Origin: Cruorifilaria tuberocauda
Lineage: Eukaryota > Nematoda > Chromadorea > Rhabditida > Onchocercidae
Assembly: GCA_013365365.1 (NCBI GenBank)
Contig: JABVXU010000224.1
Span: forward strand, 23,186 to 87,185
Direction of reading: 5' to 3'
Length of the DNA stretch: 64,000 nt
Positions 1-14,234 of the stretch are shown in pieces. Position 1 is the first letter of the stretch. The number at the start of each line of letters is the position of its first letter. The notes under the pieces were generated by a model. That model was not told the origin of the DNA, searched no databases, and saw nothing but the letters and a program-made list of their open reading frames with translations. The translations under genes and the position numbers were made by a program.

Positions 1-74
1 TTAAGAAAAAGTTGAAATCATTGAAGATAAAAATATTACAATAATAAATATAACTTATCTTTTATTCCACCCAG

Positions 75-2798
75 TCGGATACGGCAGAGATAGAGCTGAA
101 AAAGGACGCAAAGATCAAGCTCACGACAGATAAAGCCTTCGATTCAAAATGCAATGTTGACATATTATACGTCGACTATGAGAATATGCCAAATATTGTG
201 AAGCCTGGAGTTCGCATATTCATCGACGATGGGCTGATCTCAGTAACAGTTGATAGCATCCGTACGAATTTTTATTTCATTATCATTCAAAATGAATGTT
301 TCGTTAATAGTTAAGCCTACAGGCTGAAAAATTCAGTTGATTAAGACGCATAATTTTGTTAGAACTTTTGATTTATTTCACTCACTCAAATTGTTTTCGG
401 TTGGATTAGCAAACTTTGATAGTATAAACATAACAGAAATTGCTTATTATCTTTGTTTGAATCAGCCAAAATTTAGAAGGCAAAGACATAATGTGTACAA
501 TTGAGAATGGCGGTAAATTGGGCAGTAAAAAAGGAGTCAATCTTCCTGGTATCAAGTGTGATTTACCTGCCGTTTCCGATAAAGATACTGAGGACTTGAA
601 ATTCGGTGTTGAACAGGTATAATTCCTGGACTTGTTTAAGCAATCTTTTTCAAACATTTCTAGAGTTAACATATACTTTTGTTTCTATAGGGTGTTGATA
701 TGATATTTGCGTCATTTATTCGAAACGCTGAAGGAGTACGTGTAATTCGGCGTATTCTTGGCGAAAAAGGCAGATTTATCAAAATTATAGCGAAAATTGA
801 AAATCAGGAAGGTATTGAAAAGTAAGCATGTAGTAATCAAATTCATAAGTGTTAGCTTTGAAATTCCGATTAAACTACCGTTAAAAGTTCATTCAAATTG
901 CAGTGAGATGCCTTTTAGTTGAGAAATGGAAAAACAACATTTATGAGGGTTTTTTCTAGCGCAGATGAGATAATCAGAGAAGCAGACGGATTAATGATAG
1001 CACGCGGTGATTTGGGTATCGAAATTCCCACTGAGAAAGTATTCGCGGCGCAGAAAATGCTAATCGCACGATGTAACATAGTGGGAAAACCCGTGGTGTG
1101 TGCTACTCAAATGCTCGAATCAATGACCAAGAAACCAAGACCTACCAGAGCTGAAGGTAAGTTAATAAAAGTAAAAGTTAAATGAGAGAATCGTAAGATA
1201 TTACTAAATCGATTGTCTATTGTTTTGACATGCTTAATGTAAATTTCAGTTCTATAATTTTCATAATTGTATTACTTGTTTCTCAAGAACTGTACCGACA
1301 TAATCAGTAAAAGTGGGAGTAATTTATTGCACTGTGAATTATACATTAAAAAAAAGTTTTATTAATTTTGTATTTGGCATAATTAATTTAAAGTTAATCC
1401 ATTATTGGAACTTAGGCAGCGATGTCGCAAATGCAGTATTAGATGGCAGTGACTGTGTTATGTTAAGCGGTGAAACAGCGAAAGGGGACTATCCCATATT
1501 AACATTAACCACTATGGCTAAGGTAAGCTGTACGAGGATTGAAAGAAAAGTTTTCAGTCTACCTACAAGTACATTTGATGAAATATTAAGTTCACAGTGC
1601 AATTTCTGCATATTTATTGAGAATTAATAAAGTCATGAAAGTTAATTAATGCTAGTCTCGTATGCTTTAGTTATGCCTGGAAGCGGAATTGACTATAAAT
1701 TATCATGAAGTATTCCGTGAAGTTCTTCTTTGTATGAGAAAACCACCGGATGTTACACATACAGTTGCAATCGCAGCCGCTTCGGCGGCAATTTCATGCA
1801 ATGCAAGCGCTATCATAGTGCTTACTACCACTGGACAGTAAGTATTTTGAGTTTAAATCTTTTTATCTTTTAAGAAAACATCAATAAAAAGGAGGATATA
1901 AACGCATAAATAGACAATTTCGATGAAGAAAAAAGTGGATCTTTAGAAATAATTGTTGTAGCTTATTAATTACAGTTACTGAGAGCTTTAAAATGAACTT
2001 AAATTTAAGTAATAAATTTAGCTCCGCTGGTTTGGTAAGCCGTTATCGTCCAATGGCGCCTATCATTGCAATAACACGAGAAGAGCAAGCCGCACGACAA
2101 ATGCACTTATTTCGTGGTGTTCATCCAGTGCTTTATACCGGTTTGTTAATACTTATTATTAATGAGTTTAAGTGACCAAATAATTGGTTTCAATCGGTAA
2201 ACAAAAGAGTTTGCTTAATCTGCATTACTGGTAGAATCTTCTGATTTATCATTGTCCGATTCTAAACAATACTAATTTTCGCATCTAATCTTCTCGACAG
2301 CTACAAATAACTTTTGTAACGTTCGATATTTCATACTCATTAGGCGACTTTTCGAAATTGATATCCTTGTAAACAAAAGTAAATTATTTAGTGCCGAAAA
2401 ATGAGGACTGGAGGGCTGATATTGATCTGCGAGTAGCCCACGGTATGAAAGAAGGACAGGCTCTTGGTTTTATTAAATCGAGTGACTTGATTATTATTAT
2501 CACAGGATGGTCCAAAGGTATTATCACAGTTACTTTAGCTTGGGAGGCAGGAAAGGACAGCATTACAAAGGTAACAGATTGATAATAAAAAAGTCTATAC
2601 TACCAGGAAGGTATAGTAATAGAAAAACGGTAGCAAATTTTCTTGATATTTTTTTAGATATAAAAATTTCAAATAAAGAGAAACAATTATTAGAAAAACA
2701 GATTATCGCTAATCAGATATTGACAATTCTTATGTTTTTAATGGAAAATTATAGGATCCGGGCATACGAACACAATGCGCATTATCAGAGTACCATGA
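75..2798 (+). CDS. pyk: pyruvate kinase, 3' portion (5' end outside window)
   Basis: Glycolytic enzyme transferring phosphate from phosphoenolpyruvate to ADP in the cytosol. Exons read as 75-261, 477-616, 691-821, 960-1156, 1416-1522, 1671-1837, 2022-2140, 2392-2517 and 2755-2798, about 405 codons. The sequence enters inside the B domain ([18 protein letters not shown]). It continues through the A-domain barrel, with [11 protein letters not shown] carrying the catalytic lysine region, the substrate-loop motif [19 protein letters not shown], and the [12 protein letters not shown] signature. The C domain ends in [14 protein letters not shown] just before TGA at 2796-2798. All introns are GT-AG with consistent phase. 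The first exon starts after an acceptor at 73-74, so roughly 130 N-terminal residues lie upstream. If the intron after 2517 is retained, the frame stays open to 2582 with an unrelated tail; the spliced form matches the family. C. elegans has two paralogues, and I cannot say which one this represents. Confidence 0.96.
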
Positions 2799-2878
2799 AT
2801 GAACATCAAGTTGATTTTTGCTGTTCTCAGCATTGTCATCAGAAATATATAATTCCAGCAAATTGCCTCGCCAAATGA

Positions 2879-2884
2879 AATAAA
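2879..2884 (+). terminator. AATAAA polyadenylation signal, pyruvate kinase
   Basis: A canonical AATAAA hexamer lies about 80 nt after the pyruvate kinase stop codon. The position suits 3' end formation, but this is inferred from sequence only. Confidence 0.5.
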
Positions 2885-5800
2885 TTTTAGGAAGACATCA
2901 AAAGCATCTTAGAATATGAAATTCAACTAATAAAATAACTAAGAGCACGCAAAATAACAATTGATAACTTCATTATGAGTAATGCTCACGATATATGCGA
3001 AATGATAAGAAAGTGCAAAAGATAGTAATGGCTAAATTGCGCAGCGAATTTTTATTCTCATAAGATCAGTGATAAAAGATGAAATGCTTGTCACTCACTT
3101 GATAACTTGCGTCATTTCTCTCCCTCAGTGTTATTCATCAAGCCGATAATAAGGATTGGAATGTGGGAAATCTCGGACTCCAGCTCATTAATAAATATAT
3201 ATAGCTACCGATAAAAACAAACAAAAACACTTTTATGCTTATGATGGAAAAAAGAGTTTAAAATTTTTGCTATTCAAATTTCCTTCAATTTTTTGCATAA
3301 AATATTTTATGATTGCCCATTTAAAACAGAATTTCACCTAAATTCTAGATATAATGTTTAAATTTTTTGCTAAATCTTTGAAAATTCGGATTTCTTAAGA
3401 TCGGAGCGAGGACACATAATACTTTATTTTAAAGTTTTTTAAATTTGCAAAAATCATTCGAATTTAAATCAATCCAAACCAACGAAACTCAATGTGCTTG
3501 TTTACATGAAAAATGTATTCAAAAATTTTCTGCTTTTTCAATCCGTCAATAATTTATGATTAGCATTTATGCAAGCATCTCTAAAACAAGGTTTCTTGTT
3601 TATAAGTATAATTTTGTGAGCTCTTTCCCTTATTTTTATTTTAGTCTAACGAGAGTGTCTAACTCATTACCACTGTTAAAGTATCATCTGATGGAAAGTT
3701 TTTTCAAAATTCTTCAAAATGAAAATAACCTTTAAACTTTTGCTTAACTTTCTTATTTTTTTATTATCTAATCAACTATAATTCATAAAATCCATAAAAA
3801 GCCATATGCTACGATATATCATTCATTAAAAAGATATACTTTCTTGCCGGTACTTTATACAAAATTTGCATAATGCCATCATTTTTTCTTAATTTAGGTG
3901 TTTTGATGATTTTAATCTGAATACGAAGCCGAAATCAAAATGCTCAATATTGTGCCACTACTTCTGTGCAAAATTTCTAAAGCAGAGTATTCGATCGATT
4001 ATTATTGAAATATTTTTCCATTCTTTTCTTATTTTTAAGTTATAAAATTATCGGTATTTTAAATTGCAGTGAAAAAATGAAAAAAAAAAGGTGGATAAAA
4101 TAATACGTTGCTATCAGTCATTAAAGAAAAGAAAACATTTTATCTTATCTTTCACGGTGATGTGTTTAGTTATAAATTCAGTATTACTGTGAATTTGATT
4201 TCCAATCTCATTTGGGATTTTTTGTGTTGTTTTATTGCTTGTTAAAGCATCTTGAAATTCGCAAAATACGATCATTGTTTTTTGCGTTTGTCACTTTATC
4301 CTTCACTAAAGTTTCATACGCTGAAGAAATTCATTCTAATCGACAGCTAAACGTGTAGATCCGATTCTTACAGCAATTAAATCTGCGATAAAATTGAAAA
4401 TTTTTTAAAAGTAAAGTGGAATGATATTACAAAAGCATTGCATTAAACGTTAAATTTCGGGGAATTTCATTGGAATTTCACTGTTCGATGTCATTTAACA
4501 TAAATGTGATCTTGATCTTCTTATTATTATCTTGATTTTAGACTTTTATCATTAAAATAGTTTGTCACATTACTGAGCAGCATAATGGAAGAATAAATGA
4601 TTTAAGTTGCATTTCGATGATATTTTTGTGCCAGTCTCTCCTAGCTGATGATAACTATGTTTTTTTATTTAACAGAGCTAATTAAACGAAATTATTAGAA
4701 AATGAAATTTTCAAGAATTTTTTTCTCCATATATAATCAGAATTTTGCATCTTCGCATGAAATTCAAGATTCATTAATTCGTTTTCTTCTTTTTCTTGCT
4801 AAAAGAACAATACAAATTGTTTTCTTAAAAATTCGTACAAAGTAGATTATTTGTTGAGTAACGGTTGAACAATTTTTTATTATATTACGAAGTTATTATT
4901 TTTCAATTTGCTTAAGGAAATTTTTTATTTTTTATTAAAAAAATTTTTTTTTAATCTTTTAGAAAATCTTTAAAAAAAATGGATATTCAAGCCATCATCA
5001 ATTTTTAACATGACTAACTAAAAATGTTTAGAGTTTATTTCTTCATTTGAATAAAAGACATTTTCGAAACAAATTTAAATGATCCTCAAGAATAATTGAA
5101 TTAAGCATTATCAAATGAAAAGTGAAAAGTTGAAGATGTTTAAATATGATTTCGTTGCCTGCATTTTGAAACAAATCGGCCATTGTTAAGAAGTTAATAA
5201 TTCATGATTCGTGAAAGTATAAAAACTGATAATCTACAAATCACCTACATGGTAATAACATGAAGAACTTCTAATGCAAATTTAACACGGATTATCTATT
5301 TTATTCATATGGAAGAGAAGCATTCCATGCATTTTTTAAATTTTCCATTCCGATATCAACAAGCTATTAATCAACACTGCAATTTTGTTTTTATCCATTC
5401 CTCTTCATATAAATTATTTCAAAAATCTCCCTGATCTAAAACCACATTAAATCGAAAGAAGTTTTCAATGAAGGTTTTCCATATCAAATTGAAGTGAGAA
5501 AAAAGACAAATAATTGAAGTACAAGTTAAAAGCATACAAAAATATTCTGTAAGTGACAGAACTCATCTGATGCAGGATTTTCTTGATTTATCGTTGAATC
5601 AAACTGTTCTTCTGATCATCTTTTCTTTCTTCATGCTTCTTATCAACTCTAATTAACGTTCTTAGTCATAAAACTTAGTAAATGATAACAGCAAGTTAAA
5701 GCATTTGATCCTATCTATAATCGAAGCTATAATGAAAGCTTTTTTCATCTACAATCACTAGTAGAACAAGTAGAACAAGAAGTGTCAATTTCTTCGGCGT

Positions 5801-8328
5801 ATTAGCATCTTTTTGAGTACATCAGGATCCAGAAGATTATGAATTGGAAAATTTATTTCTTTTCATACGCTTACATTATCGATTTCAGACTTTTAGTTTT
5901 TCTAGTTTTTTTAAAAACCGGAGTATTTAGTGAATGAATAATATTTATGTTTATTAGGTATCTTTTCATGCCTATCGTGGATTTTCGTCAATACTCCGAG
6001 CATTCAAGCAGAAGGAACAGTTGTTGTTATGTGTTTGAGGTATTTCTTAGTATTTTAATCTCTCTTAGTAAGAGAGGGAGGAAAGAAGGAGAGGCGAAGT
6101 GAAAGGAGGGATGAAGAGGATAAACGGGAAGGAGGCGATCGAATTCAACTTTCCTCTTGCTATTGCTGCTTTGTGATCAGAACTTCCCTTTCATATCTGA
6201 AAAAATTTGGTGCAACAATAATGAAAGCTACCATTGTCTCTCATTATGTTGCCAAGTGGAAATTATTTTGATTCCAGAAACTGCAAACTTTTTAAGATTT
6301 TTGAAATTTTTAAACTGCTCTGTAGGTTTTTGATTCACTGTAATTTAATTAAGTTATGTATGTCTCGTATCATTTTTGAGCTCATTTGAAAAAGCTGAAA
6401 TGTTTTTTTGTCGAATGTGAAATTAGCAAGTACAATCACAAAATCATTTTACAAAACAAAAGAAGATACTAAAAAATTCAATTTTACTTTTGAGAATTGG
6501 CCTGACATTTAACAATGATATATTTCGTTATCAGATGTAGCTAGCGCCACAGTCTGATAAATTCTTGAAAAAATATGCAGATAAAAATTGTTCGTTCATA
6601 GAAAAATGATAGAGTAAATTTGATAGGGTTCAATAGTTTTAATCATAGAGTAAAGTGATTCATACGTTTTAGTTCACTTTTTGATCTTTTCCATTTTCTT
6701 TTTCACTGCATTTTATAGAAAGACAGAGATAGAGGGAGAGGGAGAGGGAGAGGGAGAGAGAGTAAAAGATAGGAAAATAGTTTTGTTCGGTGGAAATGAA
6801 TGCTTTGGAGGAATATAACCCTTTTTACAACAAATTCTCTCTATAATTTCATCCTTCACTAATCTCACACTTTTTCTATTTCCTTAAGCATAAATCTACT
6901 TTTACATCTCACTCAATCCTTTCACTAATTATTCTCTCAAAAATTTAACTACCGTCCAGTATTGTGTCTTTTGCTTTCTCTATTCTATTCTATAAATAAA
7001 AGCAGAATTATGATATAAGATTGTATTTGCGACGAAAAGAGGTCTTAGATAAAGTTCATGAAATATTTCAATAATAAGTATTGATTTAGCTTTCAGATTA
7101 GATTAATATCAAATTAGAAAAAGGAAAACAATAAAAGTATATGTATATATGTAAAATCACATTACATATATATCATATGTAAAATCTTAGGCCAGAATAG
7201 AGCATATTCTCAAAATTTACTTAATTTTTGATTGATGATAGGATTAGATATTATTTATACTAATGTTGACACAACTATTTGATTGCCATTCCGTTTATAG
7301 TTAATATAAAATAATTCAAATAAAAATATTTCATTTTTCCCATCCTTTATTGATGTTTTCTTTTTTCTTTAATCTTACAGCTATCTGGTGATACGGAATA
7401 AAAATTTGAAATGAAAATTGTAAGTATCGGAGTAAAGCATAGATTTCTGTCTAAATCAACTCCAACTTATTCGTTCCTCTGTGGCTTTTGACAGTTATCC
7501 TTCAAAATGAATGATTTTTTTCACAAACATTCTTTCATTTATTACAGTGAACATTTGAATTTTTGAAGGCTGAGAAAGAAGGCAATTTCATGTTTACTAC
7601 TGATTCTCCAAAAATTTCTTGAAAATAATCAAAATTAACTGAAATACTTTTCACTTTATTCCACTCACTTCGTTTATTAAATGTGATTGTGAGATAATTG
7701 TCTTTCGTGATCAAGAATCGCCGACCAATGCAACTGATGTCCTCTTTTAACTTGTAAGCTGATATTTTCTATGACAACAAAATTGTTTTTGAAGCTCTTG
7801 TCCACAGAAGTTAATTCCAGTGCTATACCATCCATGTTTCAAGGAAAAGCGGTTGCTTAAATTCTGGCAGGAGCAAACTATACTAAGAAATCATTACAAC
7901 CACATTGAGACTTAGCAAGAACATTATTATTTCAATAGATTTTTAGCATAATCTCTAACTGAGTTATTCAAAAATTTTGCTGAACAATTACTAATCATTA
8001 ATACAGTTTTCCATTTTTACCCCTAAATCACTCAATTACAGCCTTTAACAGATATTGTTTGTGTATTGGGTTATATTCAAAATAGATTTAACAAATATTA
8101 TTGGAGAAATTGGAATTATTGGAATCCAAAATATTCGAGTTTTCCTGAATATTTTAAAGATTCGTAATGAAATACAGCCATTTCTGATCAATTTTTGCAG
8201 TATTGTGAGATTTCAATAATAAGGATGCTGAGAAATATTTGCTACTATAGCAGTGCCGGTATGGCGATAAAAATGTACGATCTAGTCCACTCAAGAAGCA
8301 TCGACAGTTAGCACGCCGTTACTCTATT
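2885..8328. other. gene-free interval between pyruvate kinase and the acetylcholine receptor gene
   Basis: About 5.4 kb of AT-rich sequence with many stop codons in all frames. I saw no conserved protein motif and no tRNA-like B box. It contains a purine-rich stretch near 6070-6140, a GA-type repeat at 6732-6762 and a short TA-rich patch near 7138-7185. It probably includes the promoter of the downstream gene. Confidence 0.6.
6732..6762 (+). repeat. GAGGGA-type microsatellite
   Basis: Short imperfect tandem repeat of GAGGGA/GA units in non-coding sequence. Confidence 0.8.
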
Positions 8329-11300
8329 ATGCAACCAATCGAATCATCAATTACTTTTCTTATCGTCTACTGTACCGTGTTACTACTCATCGTTCAACAA
8401 AGTTTGTCATTTACAATTCCAGATATGATCTCCATAAGAAAAATGAGCATTCATAACAAGAGAAAGAAAAGACTTCATGAATTTTGCACGACGATTTATG
8501 TTACAATCTTCAATAATAAATGAAAATGCAACAGGCCTGAACAATGCAACTAACTTCCAAAGGACCAAAGAAGTGCCTCGGGATATCATCCTACTATCAA
8601 ACTACCCCACACTGCTGTTTGAGACTTGTCAACGGTGTCCCGTTAGTTAAGATATTGTAGGTTTTGGTCTAGAGCAGAATGAAAACCTCGGTGTCCAAAT
8701 GCATTTTGTGAAGAAAATTGAGGTCTTATTCTTTATCATCAAATTCAATTTTCTCTCATACTTCATTATCACATTAAAAACATCTCAATGAATGATTGAA
8801 AATATGATTGAATGCAGTTACGCAAAAAATCATACGTAAGAACAGTTGGAAAGAAAGAATGCAAATTAAGTGGGACAGTAATCTAATTCTTATTGTTAAT
8901 TTAAGGACTAGTGCTATGTTCGGATGAGGAAGAACGTTTGATGGTAGATGTATTTCGAGGGTACAATCCTCTCATTCAACCAGTTCGCAATTTAAACGAA
9001 ACTCCGATCATAGTTAAAATTGCTTTACAACTTGCCCTACTCATTAACGTTGTTCGTTTCCTATTTAAAATTTTTTAAAATGATATTCCAATTGTACTTT
9101 ATTGACAATAAGTGTTTGGTCTTTTTTTAAAACAAAAACAAAACTAAAAGCTTATAAATTATTCGTTTGGTTATGGACCAGTTAATACTATCACCTAATA
9201 CGGAGTCCAATTATATTTCGTTGATAATCTTTCAAATCCTATAATGTCCCTTATTCAGGATGAAAAAGATCAGGTTATGCATACAAATGTATGGCTTACT
9301 TTGGTTAGTTGCTCTTCTTCACAACACATCATTTTTAGAGAAGTTTGAAGTCAGTCAAAGCATTGATTGTAAGCTGACCAGAATTTTTGATTTAAATTAA
9401 TAGTAATTTTTTAGTCATTAGAAGAGATTTTTGTTTAATTGAATGAATCTGATAATAATAGATTTATAATATCATTTAAATGCGGATGCATAATTTTATG
9501 CATAGGAATGAAACTTCATTCGATCAGAAGTTTTAGAAGTGGCATGATTTTCAAATGCGTTGGAATCCGGTAGATTATGGTGAAATTCAAAATATTCGAG
9601 TTGCACCGGACAAAGTTTGGTTACCAGATATCGTCTTATTCAATAAGTAAGCTACGTGAGGCAGTTATTTTGTAAATCTTGATTTTAAATCTCTTTACTG
9701 TGAGAAATCTAAACTAAGAAACTGAGATAAAGATGGCATATTGCATCTCGCTTGAAATCTTTGTACAAAAAAGTTTCGCTATTGCTGGATGGTTAAATGG
9801 ATCTGCACGAGATATGAAACGCAATTTAACTATTAAAAGTCGTCAGTCACTATTATTATTTCGACAATTTAATTAATAGATTTAAAAATATAAGATTAAT
9901 TTTACAGTGCCGATGGAAACTATGAGGTATCATTTATGTGTAATGTTGTAATCAATTACAAAGGTGAAATGTTGTGGGTACCGCCGGCGATCTACAAAAG
10001 TTCCTGCATCATTGATGTTGAATTCTTTCCTTTCGATGAACAAACCTGTCATTTGATTTTTGGCTCATGGACAGTAGGCTTCATTACATGTGCTTTGAAC
10101 TTTAATGCTGATTTTCAATACAATCGAAATTTAAATTTTGTCGGAATGAGCCTTTAAGATTTTTCAAAAATTTTTTTCTTCTGATCTTCCTTCTCCTAAA
10201 CTTTTTAATTCATGGTTGATAATTCTTCCTGGAAGCTTGTGTAAAAAAATTTTCTCTATAGTACAATGAAAACGAGATAAAACTTGAATTCGAGCAAGCA
10301 GAATGGGTCGACTTATCGGAGTATGCGCCAAGCTCAATTTGGGATGTAATGGATGCACCTGCTGCTTTAGTCAATAAACGTTCACGCATTGAATTTCAAG
10401 TTAGAATAAGGTGAATAATCCACAGTGAAATATTATAGGGTAACTCGTATAATTCTTAGTAATTGAGCATTTGTTTCCCTTGCTTTGCTATTTATTACAT
10501 ATGCTTTTAGGTGATTTCATTACTCATCATTTGCTATTGATTTATTTTTACAATGTAATTTTCTAAAAAAGCTTTTACATAACTTAGAATGAATATACGC
10601 ATTTATACATAAATTGACGTATTAACTAAATCTTTTCGATTAAAATTTAATCGAACTTATTATTTGATATTTTCATCGAAATAATGAAACAGCGACAGTA
10701 ATCACTTCCTTCTCAAACGTTCATTTTAATTCTAGATTTTCTGGAGATTTTACCTTATTTCATTATATTCCTAGATATTTCTGAAGTCTACTTAGTCCAT
10801 TATTAACCCAACCAATTTCGTTTGGAAAATTATTGTATGACTATAGAATTATCAAATTCGAAAATATCCAATCATCCAATGTCCTCCCATATTTACTCTT
10901 ATTACTTTCATTATCAATAATTTCAAGATTTATAAATCAGGAAAATTTTCAACTTTTCGTTATATCATAAATTTTCATATACTTTTTTAGGAGAAAAACT
11001 TTATTTTACACCGTTGTGCTAATCATTCCAACTGTATTGATGGCATTTTTAAGTATGGCCGTTTTTTTCCTTCCTACTGACTCAGGTTCTCTCATTTATC
11101 TATTTCCGGTTAAAATTCTATTCTAAATAATAGATATATGAGGTAGAAATTCTATTGTTCATAAGAACCAGGTTGTGTCGGTGTATGTCATATGAAGCAA
11201 TTTCAGGCGAGAAAATGACACTCACTATATCAGTATTACTTTCAATAGTTGTTTTTCTATTGCTTGTCTCCAAAATTCTACCGCCGACCTCATCCACAAT

Positions 11301-12856
11301 TCCGTTAATGGCCAAATATTTACTACTCACTTTCGTGCTCAACGTTATTACTATACTCGTTACTGTTATTATAATTAACGTTTATTTTCGTGGCCCGACC
11401 ACTCATCGGATGCCTAAATGGGTGCGAACTGTCTTCTTGCAAGTGAATACTTTATTGTTATTTTTACTGGCTAGCTTAATTTTTTGAATTTATTTTAATT
11501 AACCATAGTTTTATTGTTCTTAAATTGACTTCTTTGAAGCATTGAAAAATTGATTTTTAGAATGTTTGCTGGATTAATAATTTTTTAGTTTCTGAGTTTT
11601 ATTTTGCAGTTTATTGCAGAAGATATTATAAAACTTATCGAATATTATGATAAAAATAAGAAAAATTGTTCTGTAAATCTTTTTAAGAGAATTTTCCTCT
11701 TTGGTCTATGTAATTTTGACTTTTTTCGGAAATTATAATTTTGGTAATTACGAAATGTTTCCATTTCCTTTTTATCAGCAAGAATAGTAAACCAATAAAT
11801 TATCAAAATTTATTGGAACTAAGATTCGTTGAAATTCATTTATTAAAATTTCAAATGCTCCGAATTGAATCAAATCGCCTTACATTGCTGTAAATTGCTA
11901 TCAAGAAACTGATTTGATACATTAAATGTGAAATCAGCTAATTAATGAATAAGTATAATTTATTACTCACTTTAGGTAATGCCGAAATTGTTATGTATGC
12001 AAAGGCCAAAGCTGTTATTGCGTAACTTTACTGCAAAAAATGGACATTCAATTACTGCCACATATCCTAGTATCGACGAATTGAAACTAAATCCCTCCAT
12101 ACATCATCCATTGTGCCCGTCGGCTGATACTGATATGAGGTGTAAATTTATTTGATGTCGGCGTAGAAAATACATTTAAAGATAAATTCATATGTCTCAA
12201 ATGTAAACAATTCATTACCATTTTTTTCGTCTCATTTTCATTTTACACCTTACTACGTTTCTGTCTTGTCCAGACAACCGCCAGCGATAGAATTAACTCA
12301 TGTGGACAGTATAGAGCAGTTGGAAAGGGATCCATCAACAAGTGCTTACTATCCACTCAGTCCAGACGCTTTACGTGCCATTGATGCCATCGAATATATA
12401 ACTAATCATTTGAAGCAGGATGAAGAATATAAAATGGTTACATTTCAGTAATATTCATTGGACTTCGGAGTACGATTCATCATGAGTGACTGATCACAAC
12501 ATCATGGGACCTGTGTGAAATAAACAGTATTCCTGTTCATAATGAAATTTGATAGCATTATATTCTCTAATATAAGTGTTATCTATATAAGGAAAAAACT
12601 TGAACGAATCTTTTTGTTAGATTAAAAAAATTACCTTTTTTGATTATTACTGATTAAAATATGTTTATAGTATCGCGATGACTGGAAATATGTGGCAATG
12701 ATTATCGATAGACTATTGCTATATGTGTTTTTCGGTATTACAGTTGGTGGTACGTGTGGCATACTGTTCTCTGCGCCTTATGTCTTTCAAGGTGTGGATC
12801 AACGAGCTGAATTGCAACGCCTCATTCATTTATACAAAAATGGCGGCGAAATTTAA
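8329..12856 (+). CDS. unc-29: non-alpha nicotinic acetylcholine receptor subunit (UNC-29-like)
   Basis: Cys-loop ligand-gated channel subunit, 510 aa. Exons: 8329-8401, 8906-9051 (or from 8912, same phase), 9259-9303, 9537-9646, 9908-10073, 10262-10410, 10991-11085, 11207-11442, 11976-12139, 12274-12436, 12671-12856. Exon 1 is a hydrophobic signal-peptide exon joined by phase only. The extracellular domain opens with [16 protein letters not shown]. The Cys loop spans residues about 158-172 (13 residues between cysteines, containing FFPFDEQ). Loop C lacks the vicinal cysteine pair of alpha subunits. Helices follow in order: TM1 ([17 protein letters not shown]), TM2 ([19 protein letters not shown]), TM3 ([18 protein letters not shown]), a large cytoplasmic loop with an amphipathic helix, and TM4 ([13 protein letters not shown]). 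In C. elegans UNC-29 is an essential part of the levamisole-sensitive body-wall muscle receptor. A LEV-1-type or filarial-specific paralogue is the alternative. Confidence 0.9.
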
Positions 12857-14234
12857 AAATATTTGACTTAATTATAAAATCATCATGCTAACTGCTAGAC
12901 TTCATAGAATATTGTCTCTCGAAAAGATATTTTCAGAAGTGAGTAGAAATAAACCGAAATGTTTTCAAATGACTAATATTGTGTTGTATATTCATCAACT
13001 GTTTCAAAACACTTATGAATTAATTTTTCATCAAAGTTAATTTTTACTATTGTACTGTTTTCTTTTCCTGATTATGTAATAAAAATTCCTTGCTACTCAC
13101 TGATTGAACTGAGTTGGACTCATTCATAGGAGGGTTATTTTTTCTCTTTAGGTAGTTTTAGCATCGACAGAGATAGTTTTAAGAAAAATTGACCGATCAT
13201 ATGCTCTGATTTTCTGTCCAAATGAACATGAAAAAAAGGCAAGACAAAATTTCTAGTCGATTGCGGTCCTACCCATATCCAAAATCTTAGTGGCAATATT
13301 TGTCATATAAATGATGATTAATTAGCGGGGAATTCGAAGATATTCGAACTCAGCTTCCATAATTTGAATTAGAAAGAAAAAATGAAAATTAATGGATACC
13401 ATAAAAAAACGATCGTTCTACTCATTTCATTTTTGGATATTGAATATTAATAATGTATGTGATAAAACACCTTATGGAATGAGGTAGTTAATAACAATTC
13501 ATGTAGATTTAGAATCTATTTCCCAAGCAAGACTGACGATATTTCAGCTCGAAACATTAATGCCCACTGTGACTAGTAAGTGCAAAGATCATAGCTGAAA
13601 ATATTAAAATTGTTTGTTTTCAAAGTTTTTTGACTAGAAACATTCGTAATTAAAATTAGAAACATTTACTATGTCAACTGAGAAGTCATAAACACATGCC
13701 TTATAGAATAATAAGAAAAGATATGATCAACTTCGATACTTATAGAAAACATAATAAACTCTGCGGATTACATGATGTTAATGTCATAAATCATCATGTT
13801 TTTTAGAATTAAACCTCTTTTAATGGTTAGTATTTCTACCAGAATTCAGATTTTTTTAACTCGGAGGAATCTGCTGAATGACAGCAATTGAGAACTCATT
13901 CTGATGATCAAGACGTAAATATGTTAAAAGCACTGAAAGTTGCACTGATTAAGTTCATAAACCAATGAATTTTATCAAAAAATGCAGTTAAAAACCTTTG
14001 CCAAAACTATCTTAACTTCAGTTCAAGAAAATAGTATCAGTGTTATCTTAATGAAAGCTATAATTAGGACAAGTTTTCACCAGTGTTGCTCAATTAATTT
14101 ATTGTATCGAGAGTTAGCAGTAGTTAATGGTGAATGATAAATGTTATGATCATTATCAAGACCAAGATATCACTTATTACATGAACTGAAATTGTAATTT
14201 CACAGATGAGTAATAGAGTTGAGAGGGCTTCGCT
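12857..14234. other. intergenic space between two convergent genes
   Basis: 1.4 kb between the 3' ends of the plus-strand receptor gene and the minus-strand two-repeat gene. It presumably holds both 3' UTRs. No other coding sequence or RNA gene was recognised. Confidence 0.6.
13078..13083 (+). terminator. AATAAA polyadenylation signal, receptor subunit gene
   Basis: AATAAA hexamer about 220 nt past the receptor stop codon. It is the nearest canonical signal I noticed downstream on the plus strand. Confidence 0.4.

Noticed and set aside
2391..2582. Pyruvate kinase ending at 2582 with a novel C-terminal tail
   Set aside because: A 44-nt exon at 2755-2798 supplies the conserved family C-terminus with correct phase.
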